From JBLKSS01 sp047607725 (GTDB taxonomy: Bacteria; Pseudomonadota; Gammaproteobacteria; Enterobacterales; Enterobacteriaceae), in the NCBI RefSeq assembly GCF_047607725.1, contig NZ_JBLKSS010000091.1:1-14270 (forward strand): a stretch of DNA of 14,270 bases, in the 5' to 3' direction. The stretch's first letter is position 1. Each line of letters opens with the position of its first letter. Under the pieces are notes generated by a model. The model did no database searches, had not been told where the DNA came from, and saw nothing but the letters and a program-made list of their open reading frames with translations. The translations under genes were made by a program, and so were the position numbers. Below, piece after piece: positions 1 to 7,696 of this stretch.

Positions 1-109
1 CGTGGAGCCGGAAGCGTATCTGCGCCATGTGCTGGCGATTATCGCGGATCATCCCATCAACAAAATCAAAGAGCTCCTGCCGTGGAACCTCACCATCCCT
101 GCTGAATAA
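1..109 (+). CDS. IS66-family transposase, C-terminal fragment (runs in from the left edge)
   Basis: Thirty-five codons enter from the left edge in frame 2 and stop at TAA 107-109. The peptide contains YLRHVLAIIADHPINKI and ends ELLPWNLTIPAE. The pattern 'L..VL..IADHP.N.I.ELLPWN' is the signature of the C-terminal domain of IS66-family (TnpC) DDE transposases, which catalyse cut-and-paste movement of the element. Only the tail is visible, so I cannot tell whether the full transposase is intact. An IS66-like terminal sequence follows within 30 bases, which supports the call. Known of the family: the C-terminal motif. Seen here: the motif and its position just inside an element end. Confidence 0.8.
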   Translation, partial: VEPEAYLRHVLAIIADHPINKIKELLPWNLTIPAE

Positions 110-110
110 C

Positions 111-139
111 TGTCAATACGGCGCTGGGCGTACGCTTAC
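111..139. repeat. Probable right terminal inverted repeat of the IS66-family element
   Basis: After the transposase stop the sequence runs TGTCAATACGGCGC, then TGGGCGTACGCTTAC. Read inward from the right, this end begins GTAAGCG, the usual start of IS66-family inverted repeats. The next bases (from about 140) fall directly into a dehydrogenase reading frame, so 139 is the best estimate of the element boundary. The left end and the 8-bp target duplication expected for this family lie outside the window. Confidence 0.65.
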
Positions 140-414
140 TATGAAGAACTGGGCTCCGCCGGCCTGCGCGTCCAGGCGCTTTGTCCGGGTATCTCGTCGC
201 CACCGAATTTCATGAACGTCAGGGAATGGATTTGAGCGCATTAGCGCGAATGACCGCGGATGACGTAGTGACCGCCAGCCTGCGCGCCCTTGACCTGGGG
301 GAAGTGGTCTGTGCGCCGGGGGTTGAAAACGCCACACTATTGGAGGATGTCTTTAAGGCCAACCTGGCGGCCTTTGGCGGACAGTCGCCGCCGCTGGCGG
401 CACTCTACCGATAA
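140..414 (+). pseudogene. Short-chain dehydrogenase/reductase (SDR), 3' remnant, IS-interrupted and frameshifted
   Basis: Directly after the IS end one frame reads YEELGSAGLRVQALCPG, the strand after the SDR active site plus the conserved 'PG' turn. The match then continues in another frame as YLVATEFHERQGMDL and on to a TAA at 412-414. The join needs one lost base near 187-192, so this is a -1 frameshift. SDRs are NAD(P)-dependent oxidoreductases; the 'CPG...TEFHER' stretch and the C-terminal 'GEVVCAPG' resemble the DltE-like group of the classical SDRs. The cofactor-binding N-terminal half (TGxxxGxG) and the YxxxK site are absent, either beyond the inserted element or deleted. The remnant therefore has two independent lesions and cannot be functional. 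The substrate cannot be inferred. Confidence 0.75.
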
Positions 415-457
415 CAGCCTGCAAGCGTTACCAATCACAACCGGCCAGCGCCTCAAC

Positions 458-493
458 AAAAGGCCGGCCACCGAGGGAGATACGGGGCCGGCC
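458..493 (-). terminator. Rho-independent terminator of the pntAB operon
   Basis: GGCCGGCC occurs at 462-469 and again at 486-493, giving an 8-bp stem in the transcript. The stem extends by three further pairs (471-473 with 483-485) across a one-base bulge. Read on the minus strand, the second arm is followed by TTTTGTT. It starts 16 bases after the pntB stop codon, exactly where an operon terminator is expected. Confidence 0.85.
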
Positions 494-508
494 GGCGTGG
501 GCTAACGA

Positions 509-1897
509 TTAAAGCGCACGCAAAATCGCCTCTACGCTCTGCTTGGCATCACCAAACAGCATTTGCGTATTGTCTTTAGAGAACAACGGATTTTGCACCC
601 CGGCGTAACCGGTATTCATCGAACGCTTAAAGACCACGACGTTGTGGGCTTTCCACACCTCCAGCACCGGCATTCCCGCGATGGGACTGCGGGGATCTTC
701 CTGCGCCGCAGGGTTGACGGTGTCGTTGGCGCCTATGACCAACACGGTATCGGTGGCGCTGAAATCGTCGTTGATTTCATCCATCTCCAACACGATATCG
801 TAAGGCACCTTCGCCTCCGCCAGCAGCACATTCATATGGCCCGGTAAGCGCCCCGCCACCGGATGAATGCCGAAACGCACGTTGACACCGCGCTGCCGCA
901 GCTTGGCGGTTATATCGTGTACCGGATATTGCGCCTGAGCCACCGCCATGCCGTAGCCGGGGGTGATGATGACCGAGCTGGAATTTTTCAGCAAATCGGC
1001 CACCTCTTCCGCCGTGGTTTCACGATATTCCCCCATCTCGGCCTCGGGATCGCCGGCGCTACTGTCGTTACCAAACCCGCCGGCGATGACGCTGATAAAA
1101 GAGCGGTTCATCGCTTTACACATTATGTAGGAGAGGATGGCACCGGACGATCCGACCAGCGCGCCGGTGACGATCAGCAGATCGTTGCTCAGCATGAAAC
1201 CCGCCGCCGCCGCCGCCCAGCCGGAATAGGAGTTAAGCATGGAAACCACCACCGGCATATCAGCGCCGCCAATGGAGGCGACCAGGTGCCAGCCGAACGC
1301 CAGGGTGATAATGGTCATCAACAACAGCGCCAGCACCTGCAGTCCGATATTGTCGCTGCGCACGAAAAGTATCAGCAGTAAAAACGAAATCACCAGCGCC
1401 GCAAGGTTCATTTGATGGCGCCGCGGCAACATCAGCGGACGGGAAGATATTTTCCCGTGCAGCTTGCCAAACGCCACGATCGAGCCGGTGAAGGTCACCG
1501 CCCCGATAAAGATTCCCAGGAAAACCTCGGTCAAATGGATATTCTCCATGACCGCATTATTGATTGCGTCGTGCTCCAGATAACTATTAAAGCCGACCAA
1601 TACCGCCGCCAAGCCGACGAAGCTGTGCAAAATCGCGACCAACTCCGGCATTTCGGTCATCTCCACCTTGCGCGCCAAATACACCCCAATGGCGCCGCCG
1701 ATGACCATGGCGACAATAATCCAACCGACGTTGCCGGCATGGGGCCCCAACACCGTCGCGATGAGCGCGATAGCCATCCCGGTAATGCCAAACACGTTGC
1801 CCTGTCGCGATGTTTCGTGTTTCGATAGCCCCGCCAGGCTACAAATAAATAAAATTGCGGCGACAATATAAGCCGCCGTGACGAGTCCTTCAGACAT
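509..1897 (-). CDS. pntB: NAD(P) transhydrogenase subunit beta
   Basis: PntB is the inner-membrane beta subunit of the proton-translocating transhydrogenase, which couples proton entry to hydride transfer from NADH to NADP+ and so supplies NADPH. The 462 residues match the usual length. The first ~260 residues form about nine hydrophobic helices of domain II; His91 in AILHSFVGLAAVLVGF is the conserved helix-2 histidine of the proton channel. The C-terminal part is domain III, the NADP(H) site: PGYGMAVAQAQYPV is the Rossmann-like loop, followed by VLVIGANDTVNPAAQEDP and the lid segment KRSMNTGYAGVQNPLF. The frame is uninterrupted. The ATG is preceded by AAGGGGTG, and the gene begins 10 bases after the pntA stop, so the two are co-transcribed and probably translationally coupled. 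Confidence 0.97.
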   Translation of the reverse strand: MSEGLVTAAYIVAAILFICSLAGLSKHETSRQGNVFGITGMAIALIATVLGPHAGNVGWIIVAMVIGGAIGVYLARKVEMTEMPELVAILHSFVGLAAVLVGFNSYLEHDAINNAVMENIHLTEVFLGIFIGAVTFTGSIVAFGKLHGKISSRPLMLPRRHQMNLAALVISFLLLILFVRSDNIGLQVLALLLMTIITLAFGWHLVASIGGADMPVVVSMLNSYSGWAAAAAGFMLSNDLLIVTGALVGSSGAILSYIMCKAMNRSFISVIAGGFGNDSSAGDPEAEMGEYRETTAEEVADLLKNSSSVIITPGYGMAVAQAQYPVHDITAKLRQRGVNVRFGIHPVAGRLPGHMNVLLAEAKVPYDIVLEMDEINDDFSATDTVLVIGANDTVNPAAQEDPRSPIAGMPVLEVWKAHNVVVFKRSMNTGYAGVQNPLFSKDNTQMLFGDAKQSVEAILRAL

Positions 1898-1907
1898 GGT
1901 TCACCCC

Positions 1908-3440
1908 TTAATTTTTACGAAACATTTTCAGCATGCGCTGAGTGACGGTGAAACCACCAAAGATATTGATGCTGGCTATCAGCACGGCGATGAACGACAG
2001 GAAAGAGACCCATCCGCCATCGCCGATTTGTAATAGCGCGCCAACGACAATAATGCCAGAAATCGCATTGGTGACCGACATTAACGGGGTGTGCAGCGCA
2101 TGGCTGACATTCCAGACGACGTAATAGCCCACGACGCACGCCAGGGCAAACACCGTAAAATGCGATAAGAAATCGCGCGGGGCTGCATTCGCCAGGGCGC
2201 CAAATAATACGATAGCCACGGCGATAAGCCCATATTTACGCAGCGGCGACGCCGGCCGGGGCGGTGTTGCGGGCGTTGCCGCTGGGGCTGCCTGCGCCGG
2301 CTGCGGCTGGGCGGACACGGTGATAGGCGGCGCCGGCCACGTCAATTCGCCGTCACGGATGACGGTGACGCCGCGAATAACGACGTCGTCAAAATCCACC
2401 ACGATAGCGCCTTTTTTCTCTTTACAGAGCAGTTTTAACAAATTTATCAGGTTAGTGGCGTACAGCTGGGAGGACTGGGTGGGTAACCGGCTGGGCAAAT
2501 CGGTATAGCCGATAATCCGTACGCCGTTATCGGTCACCGTCACCTGGTCCGCCACGGTCAGCTCACAGTTACCGCCGGTTTGCGCCGCCAGATCGACGAT
2601 AACGCTGCCCGATTTCATGCTGGTGACCATCTCTTTGGTGATAAGACGGGGGGCCGGCTTGCCCGGAATCAATGCGGTGGTGACGATAATATCGACATCT
2701 TGCGCCTGCGCGGCGAACAGCGCCATTTCGGCTTTGATAAAGGCGTCAGACATTACCTTGGCGTAACCATCGGTGCCGCCCGCCTCTTCTTGAAACTCCA
2801 GCTCGAGGAACTCAGCGCCCATGCTTTGCACCTGTTCTTTCACCTCGGGACGGGTGTCGAAAGCACGCACCACGGCGCCGAGGCTACCGGCGGTGCCGAT
2901 GGCGGCCAGTCCCGCGACGCCGGCGCCGATCACCATCACTTTCGCCGGCGGCACTTTGCCCGCCGCAGTAATCTGGCCGGTAAAGAAGCGGCCGAATTCA
3001 TGGGCGGCCTCAACGATGGCGCGGTAGCCGGCGATATTGGCCATCGAGCTCAGGGCATCCAGCGACTGCGCGCGCGAGATACGCGGCACGGCGTCCATCG
3101 CCATAACGGTGACGTTTTTGGCGCGCAGAGCCGTCAGCAGGTCGGCATTTTGCGCCGGCCAAATAAAACTTATCAACGTCGTGCCACTTTTCAGTAGGGC
3201 GATTTCATCCTCGGTCGGCGCATTGACTTTCAGAATGATATCGGACTGCCAAACTTCAGAGGTATTTGTTAACGTCGCACCCGCCGCGACAAAGGCGGCA
3301 TCCTCGAAACTCGCCAATGTACCGGCGCCGTTTTCCACCGCGACACTAAAACCCAGCTTAAGCAATTGCTCGACGGTTTTAGGCGTGGCGGCGACCCGGG
3401 CTTCGTTGGCAACGCGTTCTTTTGGTACACCAATACGCAT
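1908..3440 (-). CDS. pntA: NAD(P) transhydrogenase subunit alpha
   Basis: PntA carries the NAD(H)-binding domain I and the first four membrane helices of the proton-translocating transhydrogenase and works in an alpha2-beta2 complex with PntB. At 510 residues it equals the usual enterobacterial length. The N-terminus MRIGVPKERVANEARVA is typical of the alanine dehydrogenase/PNT N-terminal fold. SRAQSLDALSSMANIAGYRA around residues 125-145 is the 'RQD' loop that contacts the nicotinamide. MVIGAGVAGLAAIGTAGSLG is the dinucleotide-binding Gly motif. An Ala/Pro-rich linker (about residues 370-400) leads to four C-terminal helices. No lesion is visible. The ATG is preceded by AAGGGAAA. It is first in the operon with pntB, divergent from ydgH across 327 bases. 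Confidence 0.97.
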   Translation of the reverse strand: MRIGVPKERVANEARVAATPKTVEQLLKLGFSVAVENGAGTLASFEDAAFVAAGATLTNTSEVWQSDIILKVNAPTEDEIALLKSGTTLISFIWPAQNADLLTALRAKNVTVMAMDAVPRISRAQSLDALSSMANIAGYRAIVEAAHEFGRFFTGQITAAGKVPPAKVMVIGAGVAGLAAIGTAGSLGAVVRAFDTRPEVKEQVQSMGAEFLELEFQEEAGGTDGYAKVMSDAFIKAEMALFAAQAQDVDIIVTTALIPGKPAPRLITKEMVTSMKSGSVIVDLAAQTGGNCELTVADQVTVTDNGVRIIGYTDLPSRLPTQSSQLYATNLINLLKLLCKEKKGAIVVDFDDVVIRGVTVIRDGELTWPAPPITVSAQPQPAQAAPAATPATPPRPASPLRKYGLIAVAIVLFGALANAAPRDFLSHFTVFALACVVGYYVVWNVSHALHTPLMSVTNAISGIIVVGALLQIGDGGWVSFLSFIAVLIASINIFGGFTVTQRMLKMFRKN

Positions 3441-3767
3441 AGATTTCCCTTATTATTCAGTTCTTTTGTAAATGACAGGTTGCCGGGGCCGGAACGCGCG
3501 GCATCACGGGACGCCGCCCGGAAAATCCAGCAGGCGTCAACTACTAACCTACTTAAATTAAGATAAACGGTCTATGTTTTGTGCCGGTTAATTACGTTTT
3601 GGGATAAAAATTCCGCCGCATTCAGGTCGTTAAAAGCAAATGTTGTCAATCGTCACATGAAATGCTGAGACAGTTGCCATTATTACATGCCATAATCGGC
3701 GCCTAATCTGTTATACATCAACAGTTTAGCACATTTTTCGTGAAAGCGTTTGTCGAAAGGATTTTTT
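3441..3767. promoter_or_regulatory. Divergent intergenic region between pntA and ydgH
   Basis: This 327-base spacer has no coding pattern I recognise. The side near pntA is GC-rich (3480-3540), the middle and the ydgH side are AT-rich and promoter-like. Candidate -10 elements toward ydgH include TTATAC at about 3711-3716 and CATAAT near 3689, but neither has a convincing -35 at the right distance. AAGGA at 3756-3760 is a good ribosome binding site, 7 bases before the ydgH ATG. Promoters for both genes must lie here by position; I cannot place them confidently. Confidence 0.4.
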
Positions 3768-4721
3768 ATGAAGCTGAAGAAGACACTATTGACATCGGCG
3801 TTAATGACTTTACTGACCTTTACCGCGCAAGCGGCGTAGGAGCTTTCGCCGGAAAAGGCTGCCAGTTTGCAGCCTTTTGAACGTATTAATATCACCGGCC
3901 ACTTCAACGTCATTAACGATGCCGCCGCCGCGGTTTCGCGCCGCGCTGATCAACTGGGCGCCGCGGCGTTTTACGTGGTCAATATTAATGACGCCAACAA
4001 CAGCGGCAACTGGCGCGTCACCGCCGATCTGTATCGCCAAGATGCGCCCGCCGCCTCCACCGAGACGCAATACCGGGTATGCAATGGCGTCAAGGAGCTA
4101 CCACGTACCGAGGCCAATTTACTAGAGCCTTATGATACCGTATCGGTTAACGGTTTTTATCGCAACCAGCCGGAAATCAATGACGCCATTTCCAAAGCGG
4201 CGAAAGCCAAAGGCGCCGACTCCTACTATATTGTGCGCCAGATGAACGCCAATCAGGGCGGAAACCAGTTTGCCACCGCCTTCATTTATAGAGCGGATGC
4301 GCCGAAGCGCGTTGTGCAGAGCCCGGACAAGATCCCGGCCAACTCCGAAGCCGGTAAAGCGGCACTGGCCGCCGGGGGTGCCGCGGCCGTCAATGTGGAA
4401 ATCCCGGGCGTCGCTTCGTCAGAATCCCCCAGCAGTAAAGTCGGCCGCTTCTTCGAGACGCAATCCACCCGCGGCACGCGTTACACTGTCACATTACCCG
4501 ATGGCACTAAGATCCAGGAAGTCAACAACATCACCGCGGCGCAGATGGTCCCGTTTGACTCCATCAGCTTTACCGGCCATTTCAATAGCTCGACCGATAT
4601 TTCTACCGAAACCGCGCGGCGTGCGGCGAAGAAAGGCGCCAAGTTTTATCACATCACACGCCAATAGCAGCAGAACCAGAGCGGCAGTAACCTGACCATC
4701 AGCGCCGATCTGTTTAAATAA
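3768..4721 (+). pseudogene. ydgH: ydgH: three-domain YdgH/BhsA/McbA-like envelope protein with two in-frame amber stops
   Basis: From ATG 3768 to TAA 4719-4721 there are 317 codons in a single frame, close to the roughly 314 residues of E. coli YdgH, interrupted by TAG at 3837-3839 and 4665-4667. The first 23 codons are a signal peptide (lysines, hydrophobic core, TAQA end), and the first TAG falls almost at the cleavage site. Three YdgH/BhsA/McbA-like (DUF1471) repeats follow: PFERINITGHFN...GNWRVTADLY, then PYDTVSVNGFYRNQPEINDA, then PFDSISFTGHFN. The second TAG sits in HITRQ*QQNQ where relatives have Trp, so TGG to TAG is likely. There are no frameshifts. Without readthrough only the signal peptide is made; an internal start would give a cytoplasmic form. 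Family members are small envelope stress proteins. As in E. coli, it follows pntA in divergent orientation. Confidence 0.9.
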
Positions 4722-4864
4722 GGGCGCGCGCAGCCTCAGCGCCCTGCCGCGGATGGGTGATCTCACCGTAGGTGTGCCGCACGCGCCAGGCGCCGGGGGC
4801 GTTGTCGCCCTGGCCCTAGGCGCCCGAAGACAGGTGGCGCAGACGTCAGGCCAAGGCGCACGTT
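4722..4864. other. GC-rich spacer between ydgH and the 141-residue gene, possible degraded coding DNA
   Basis: In E. coli ydgI, folM and ydgC lie between ydgH and rstA; none is recognisable here. On the minus strand one frame reads GDNAPGAWRVRHTYGEITHP between a TAG and the TAA shared with the ydgH end, which looks protein-like but matches nothing I can name. Treat it as a possible gene scar, not a gene. Confidence 0.25.
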
Positions 4865-5290
4865 TCAGGCCGAGGTGGCGGTGCTGGGGGTAGGCAGACG
4901 GATAAGCAGCCGCTCATCTTGTTGGGTGAGTTGCAGTGGCGGGCCGACTTCCTGGCGAATCTGCGCCAGTTGCTTCCCTTCGAGGGCGTAAGGCAATTGA
5001 ATATCAAAGCGGGTCAGCCCCTGCTGGCCGGCAAGCGTAATCAGCCGAATAATATTCGTTTCATCATTCACTTGGGTTGAAAGGACTTGCAACGCCAAAG
5101 CTTTCAGCTTTTCCTGATCGGTCTGGCTACTCACCGCGGCCTTGCGCGTGACCATGCCGAAAATGGGAATGACGCCGTATATCGCGTCGATGAAACTCCA
5201 GCGTTTCTTACAGCTCGCTGAGAGATAATCCGTGTAATCGAAGCAAAAGGCTTCACCCTGCTCGGCATTTGCAAACTGAGGTTTGCTCAT
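4865..5290 (-). CDS. Hypothetical protein, 141 residues
   Basis: An uninterrupted frame starts at ATG 5290-5288 behind AGAGGAACGGG, a good ribosome binding site, and ends at 4865, within spacing expected for a real gene. I do not recognise the family. The N-terminal part (EAFCFDYTDYLSASCKKRWSF) is rich in aromatics with two cysteines; residues about 36-50 (IDAIYGVIPIFGMVTRK) form one short hydrophobic segment, too short and isolated to call a membrane helix with confidence. The rest looks soluble and helical, ending in a basic/hydrophobic tail with LLIRLPTP. There is no signal peptide. It lies opposite to its neighbours and replaces the ydgI-folM-ydgC stretch of E. coli. Its intact frame among many pseudogenes suggests that it is either under selection or recently acquired. 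Confidence 0.6.
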   Translation of the reverse strand: MSKPQFANAEQGEAFCFDYTDYLSASCKKRWSFIDAIYGVIPIFGMVTRKAAVSSQTDQEKLKALALQVLSTQVNDETNIIRLITLAGQQGLTRFDIQLPYALEGKQLAQIRQEVGPPLQLTQQDERLLIRLPTPSTATSA

Positions 5291-5566
5291 CTCGCCCGTT
5301 CCTCTCTAAACCGTTTGGCGCCGCTCGCCTTTCGCCCGTTTCGCACTATATCATAACGATCGGGATAATAGGTGCTAAGCCGCATCGGCAAGTGCTAAAA
5401 GTTGACATGGCCACGCGCAATAGCCGCCACTTTGTCAACATTTGCGGCCGGGATCTCACCTTCATTGCTGTTAACAAATCATTTATCCCGGCACATGGCG
5501 TAGAGGCGCGAGTGGCGGTATGCTCTGGGCGGGGATGTTGGCGTTGGAAGGCGGTGAAGTCTATTG
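5291..5566. promoter_or_regulatory. Divergent intergenic region upstream of rstA
   Basis: This 276-base spacer holds the control regions of the 141-residue gene and of rstA. Visible structure: AT-rich ACTATATCATAACGATCGGG (5345-5364) with possible -10 hexamers on both strands; direct repeats GTGCTAA near 5372 and 5392; TTGACA at 5402-5407 as a possible -35; and GTTGACA/TGTCAAC arms at 5401-5407 and 5433-5439 that could form an operator or hairpin. No coding pattern was seen. Confidence 0.4.
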
Positions 5567-6269
5567 ATGAACAAGATCGTATATGTAGAAGACGATAGCG
5601 AAGTCGGCAATCTGATAGCCGCCTGGCTGGGTAAACACGACTTCGAGGTGATTGTGGAGCCGCGCGGTGATCGGGCGCTGGAGGTTATCGAGGCGCACGC
5701 GCCCGATCTGCTGCTGCTGGATATCCTCTTGCCCGACAAGGACGGGACGACGCTGTGCTGGGATTTACGTCCCCGCTACGCGGGCCCTATCGTCTTGTTG
5801 ACCTCGCTGGACAGCGATATGAATCATGTGCTGGCGCTGGAGATGGGCGCCAACGATTATATTCTCAAAACGACGCCGCCCGCGGTGTTGCTGGCCCGGG
5901 TACGGCTACATTTACGCCAGAACAGCGGCGCCGCGCGCGCCGCCAGCGTGCTGCATTTTGGTCAATTGAGTATCGACGCCATCAATCGCCAGGTGATCCT
6001 CGACAGCCACACCGTCTTGCTCTCCACGGCGGACTTTAAACTGCTCTGGTAGCTCGCCTGCCCATGCCGGGCAGATAATGGATCGCGAGGCGCTGCTGAA
6101 AAAGCTGCGCGGCATCAGTTATGACGGCCTGGACCGCAGCATCGACGTGGCGATATCCCGTCTGCGTAAAAAGCTCGACGACAGCACCCTTGAGCCGTTT
6201 CGTATTAAAACCATCCGCAATAAAGGGTATTTGTTCGCCCCCAACGCCTGGGAGCACACCCGGCCATGA
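5567..6269 (+). pseudogene. rstA: rstA: OmpR-family response regulator, broken by an amber stop and a frameshift
   Basis: RstA is the DNA-binding partner of the RstB kinase, known in E. coli to be induced by PhoPQ and to activate asr. The receiver domain is complete: MNKIVYVEDDSEVG carries the acidic pocket, LLLLDILLPDKDG the phospho-acceptor Asp, VLLTSLDSD the conserved Thr/Ser, and DYILKTTPP the Lys. The winged-helix domain begins, but LSTADFKLLW is followed by TAG (6051-6053) where relatives have Glu. About 18 bases later an extra C ('tgccca') shifts the frame by +1. The remainder, MDREALLKKLRGISYDGLDR to RIKTIRNKGYLFAPNAWE, continues in the new frame to TGA 6267-6269, overlapping the rstB start. 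The truncated product would be a receiver domain without its recognition helix. I chose ATG 5567 because relatives begin MNxIV; an upstream TTG is less likely. Confidence 0.93.
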
Positions 6270-7379
6270 GAAAGCTCTTTATCCAGTTCTACCTGCTTTT
6301 GTTCGTTTGCTTTCTGGTCATGACACTACTGGTGGGACTGGTATACAAAGTGACCGCCGAGCGCGCCGGCCGCAAGTCCCTTGATGATTTGATGAAAAGC
6401 TCGCTTTATCTGATGAAAAGTGAACTGCGCGCCATCCCGCCGCGCGACTGGAACAAAACCATCAACCGTCTTGATCTCAATTTGTCGTTCAAGTTGCATA
6501 TTGAGCCAATGAAAAAATTCCGCCTGCGGCCGGATTCGGCCCGGCGTTTACGGCGTGGCGAAATCGTCGCCCTTGATGATGAATACACCTTTATCCAGCG
6601 TATTCCGCGCAGTAATTACGTGCTGGCGGTCGGGCCGATCCCCTATTTGTTCTTTCTGCACGAGATGCGCCTGCTCGATTTGGCGCTACTGGTCATGATG
6701 GGCCTGTCGCTGGCCTTCCCGGTTTTTGTCTGGATGCGCCCGCATTGGCAGGAGATGCTGAAGCTGGAGCTGACCGCGCAGCGTCTCGGCCAGGGCCATC
6801 TCAATGAGCGTACCCATTTTGACAGCGCCTCCAGCCTCTATCGGCTGGGTATTGCTTTCAACCAGATGGCGGATAGCGTCAATACGCTCATCGCCAGTAA
6901 AAAACGGCTTATCGACGGCATTGCCCACGAGCTGCGAACGCCGCTGGTACGCATGCTGCGCGACCGGCCGCAGGTGGTGCTTAATCTGACCGCCTTTGAT
7001 TTGCCGCGCTGGCTCGGTGAGAAAATCGAGGATATGCGCACCTTCCACCCGGAGCGCGCTATCACGCAGGAGGTCCCCGCCGGGGGAGATTTCGGCCCCT
7101 GGATGAACGGCTTACCGAACGCGTGCTGGATAATTTGGTGAACAACGCGCTGCGCTACAGCCGTCAAAGCATCAGCATCCGTCTCGGCCAGCAGGGCGAC
7201 TGGGGATATCTGCAGGTCGATGATGACGGCCCGAGGATCCCGGCGGCCGAACGCGAGCGGATTTTCGAGCCTTTTGTACGCCTTGATCCGAGTCGCGATC
7301 GCACCACCGGCGGCCGCTTACCCGCACGGTTAGCCTAGCCCACTACTCCCTGACGATTGATGTCCCCTTACTGTCTTAG
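6266..7379 (+). pseudogene. rstB: rstB: sensor histidine kinase, broken by deletions and frameshifts
   Basis: The ATG overlaps the rstA stop (ATGA), the usual operon arrangement. The N-terminal helix (FIQFYLLLFVCFLVMTLLVG), the periplasmic domain, the second helix (LLDLALLVMMGLSLAFPVFVW) and the HAMP region are intact. His221 in IDGIAHELRTPLVR is the phospho-acceptor. Directly after it about 35 residues found in E. coli RstB are missing (junction about 6951-6965), removing most of the second dimerisation helix. Around 7095-7105 the frame shifts: the N-box continues as ERVLDNLVNNALRYS in another frame. Near 7310-7325 the G2 box (GLGLA) is deleted after DPSRDRTTGG and the frame shifts again, so the tail TVSLAHYSLTIDVPLL ends at TAG 7377-7379. 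Even if translated, the kinase core could not bind ATP properly. Confidence 0.92.
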
Positions 7380-7696
7380 CGACCGCGTTGGCAGGTGGCT
7401 ATGACAACAGAGACTTATAGTATGTTGTAACTAATAACCTCTATAACACTCATGGACAAAGTATTATGCTTTCCATAATCTGGCGGCCAAGGCGTGACGG
7501 CATCGGGATGAGACGTCGGTTATTACCGCCCAACCTGAAGGCGTTACCTCCCAGCCTCAAGGTGACCCGCACGTCGTACAAACGGTTACACAGCGATACC
7601 ATTCACTCACTTACAACACGCGCGCCTTCCCCTAAGCTTCCGTCATCGGCCCCGACTCGGGGTTGTCACCGAAACCGCAATGCTGAGGATATGATA
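7380..7696. promoter_or_regulatory. Intergenic region between rstB and asr
   Basis: These 317 bases contain no gene I recognise. 7415-7480 is AT-rich and includes a hairpin-capable pair (7452-7461 with 7469-7476, one bulge). 7480-7570 is GC-rich and featureless to me. The RstA-box-like site lies at 7577-7590, and GAGGAT at 7685-7690 is the asr ribosome binding site. An open frame continues from asr upstream to 7466, but its codons do not look like a protein. Confidence 0.4.
7577..7590 (+). promoter_or_regulatory. RstA-box-like site upstream of asr
   Basis: TACAAACGGTTACA matches the E. coli RstA box TACATNTNGTTACA at 10 of its 12 fixed positions, with a perfect GTTACA half. It lies 107 bases before the asr ATG and in the same orientation. 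asr is an established RstA target in E. coli, so both position and target fit. A clear -10 cannot be placed; TACAAC at 7612-7617 is a weak candidate. I compared to the consensus from memory, and a chance match of this quality within a few hundred bases is possible but unlikely. Confidence 0.6.

Noticed and set aside
1412..1828. Long plus-strand open frames across pntB, pntA and hrpA
   Set aside because: They are antisense shadows of well-recognised GC-rich genes, with no ribosome sites and no family pattern.
4722..4864. Minus-strand frame with GDNAPGAWRVRHTYGEI as a gene
   Set aside because: It is short, has a TAG upstream and no start or ribosome site, and no family was recognised; kept only as a possible scar.
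5468..5490. PhoP-box-like pair (CTGTTA ... CATTTA) upstream of rstA
   Set aside because: The halves match the (T/G)GTTTA consensus poorly and are 6 rather than 5 bases apart; the sequence does not support a PhoP site.
7466..7696. N-terminal extension of asr reaching upstream to 7466
   Set aside because: The signal peptide and the ribosome binding site place the start at 7697; upstream codons do not look protein-like.
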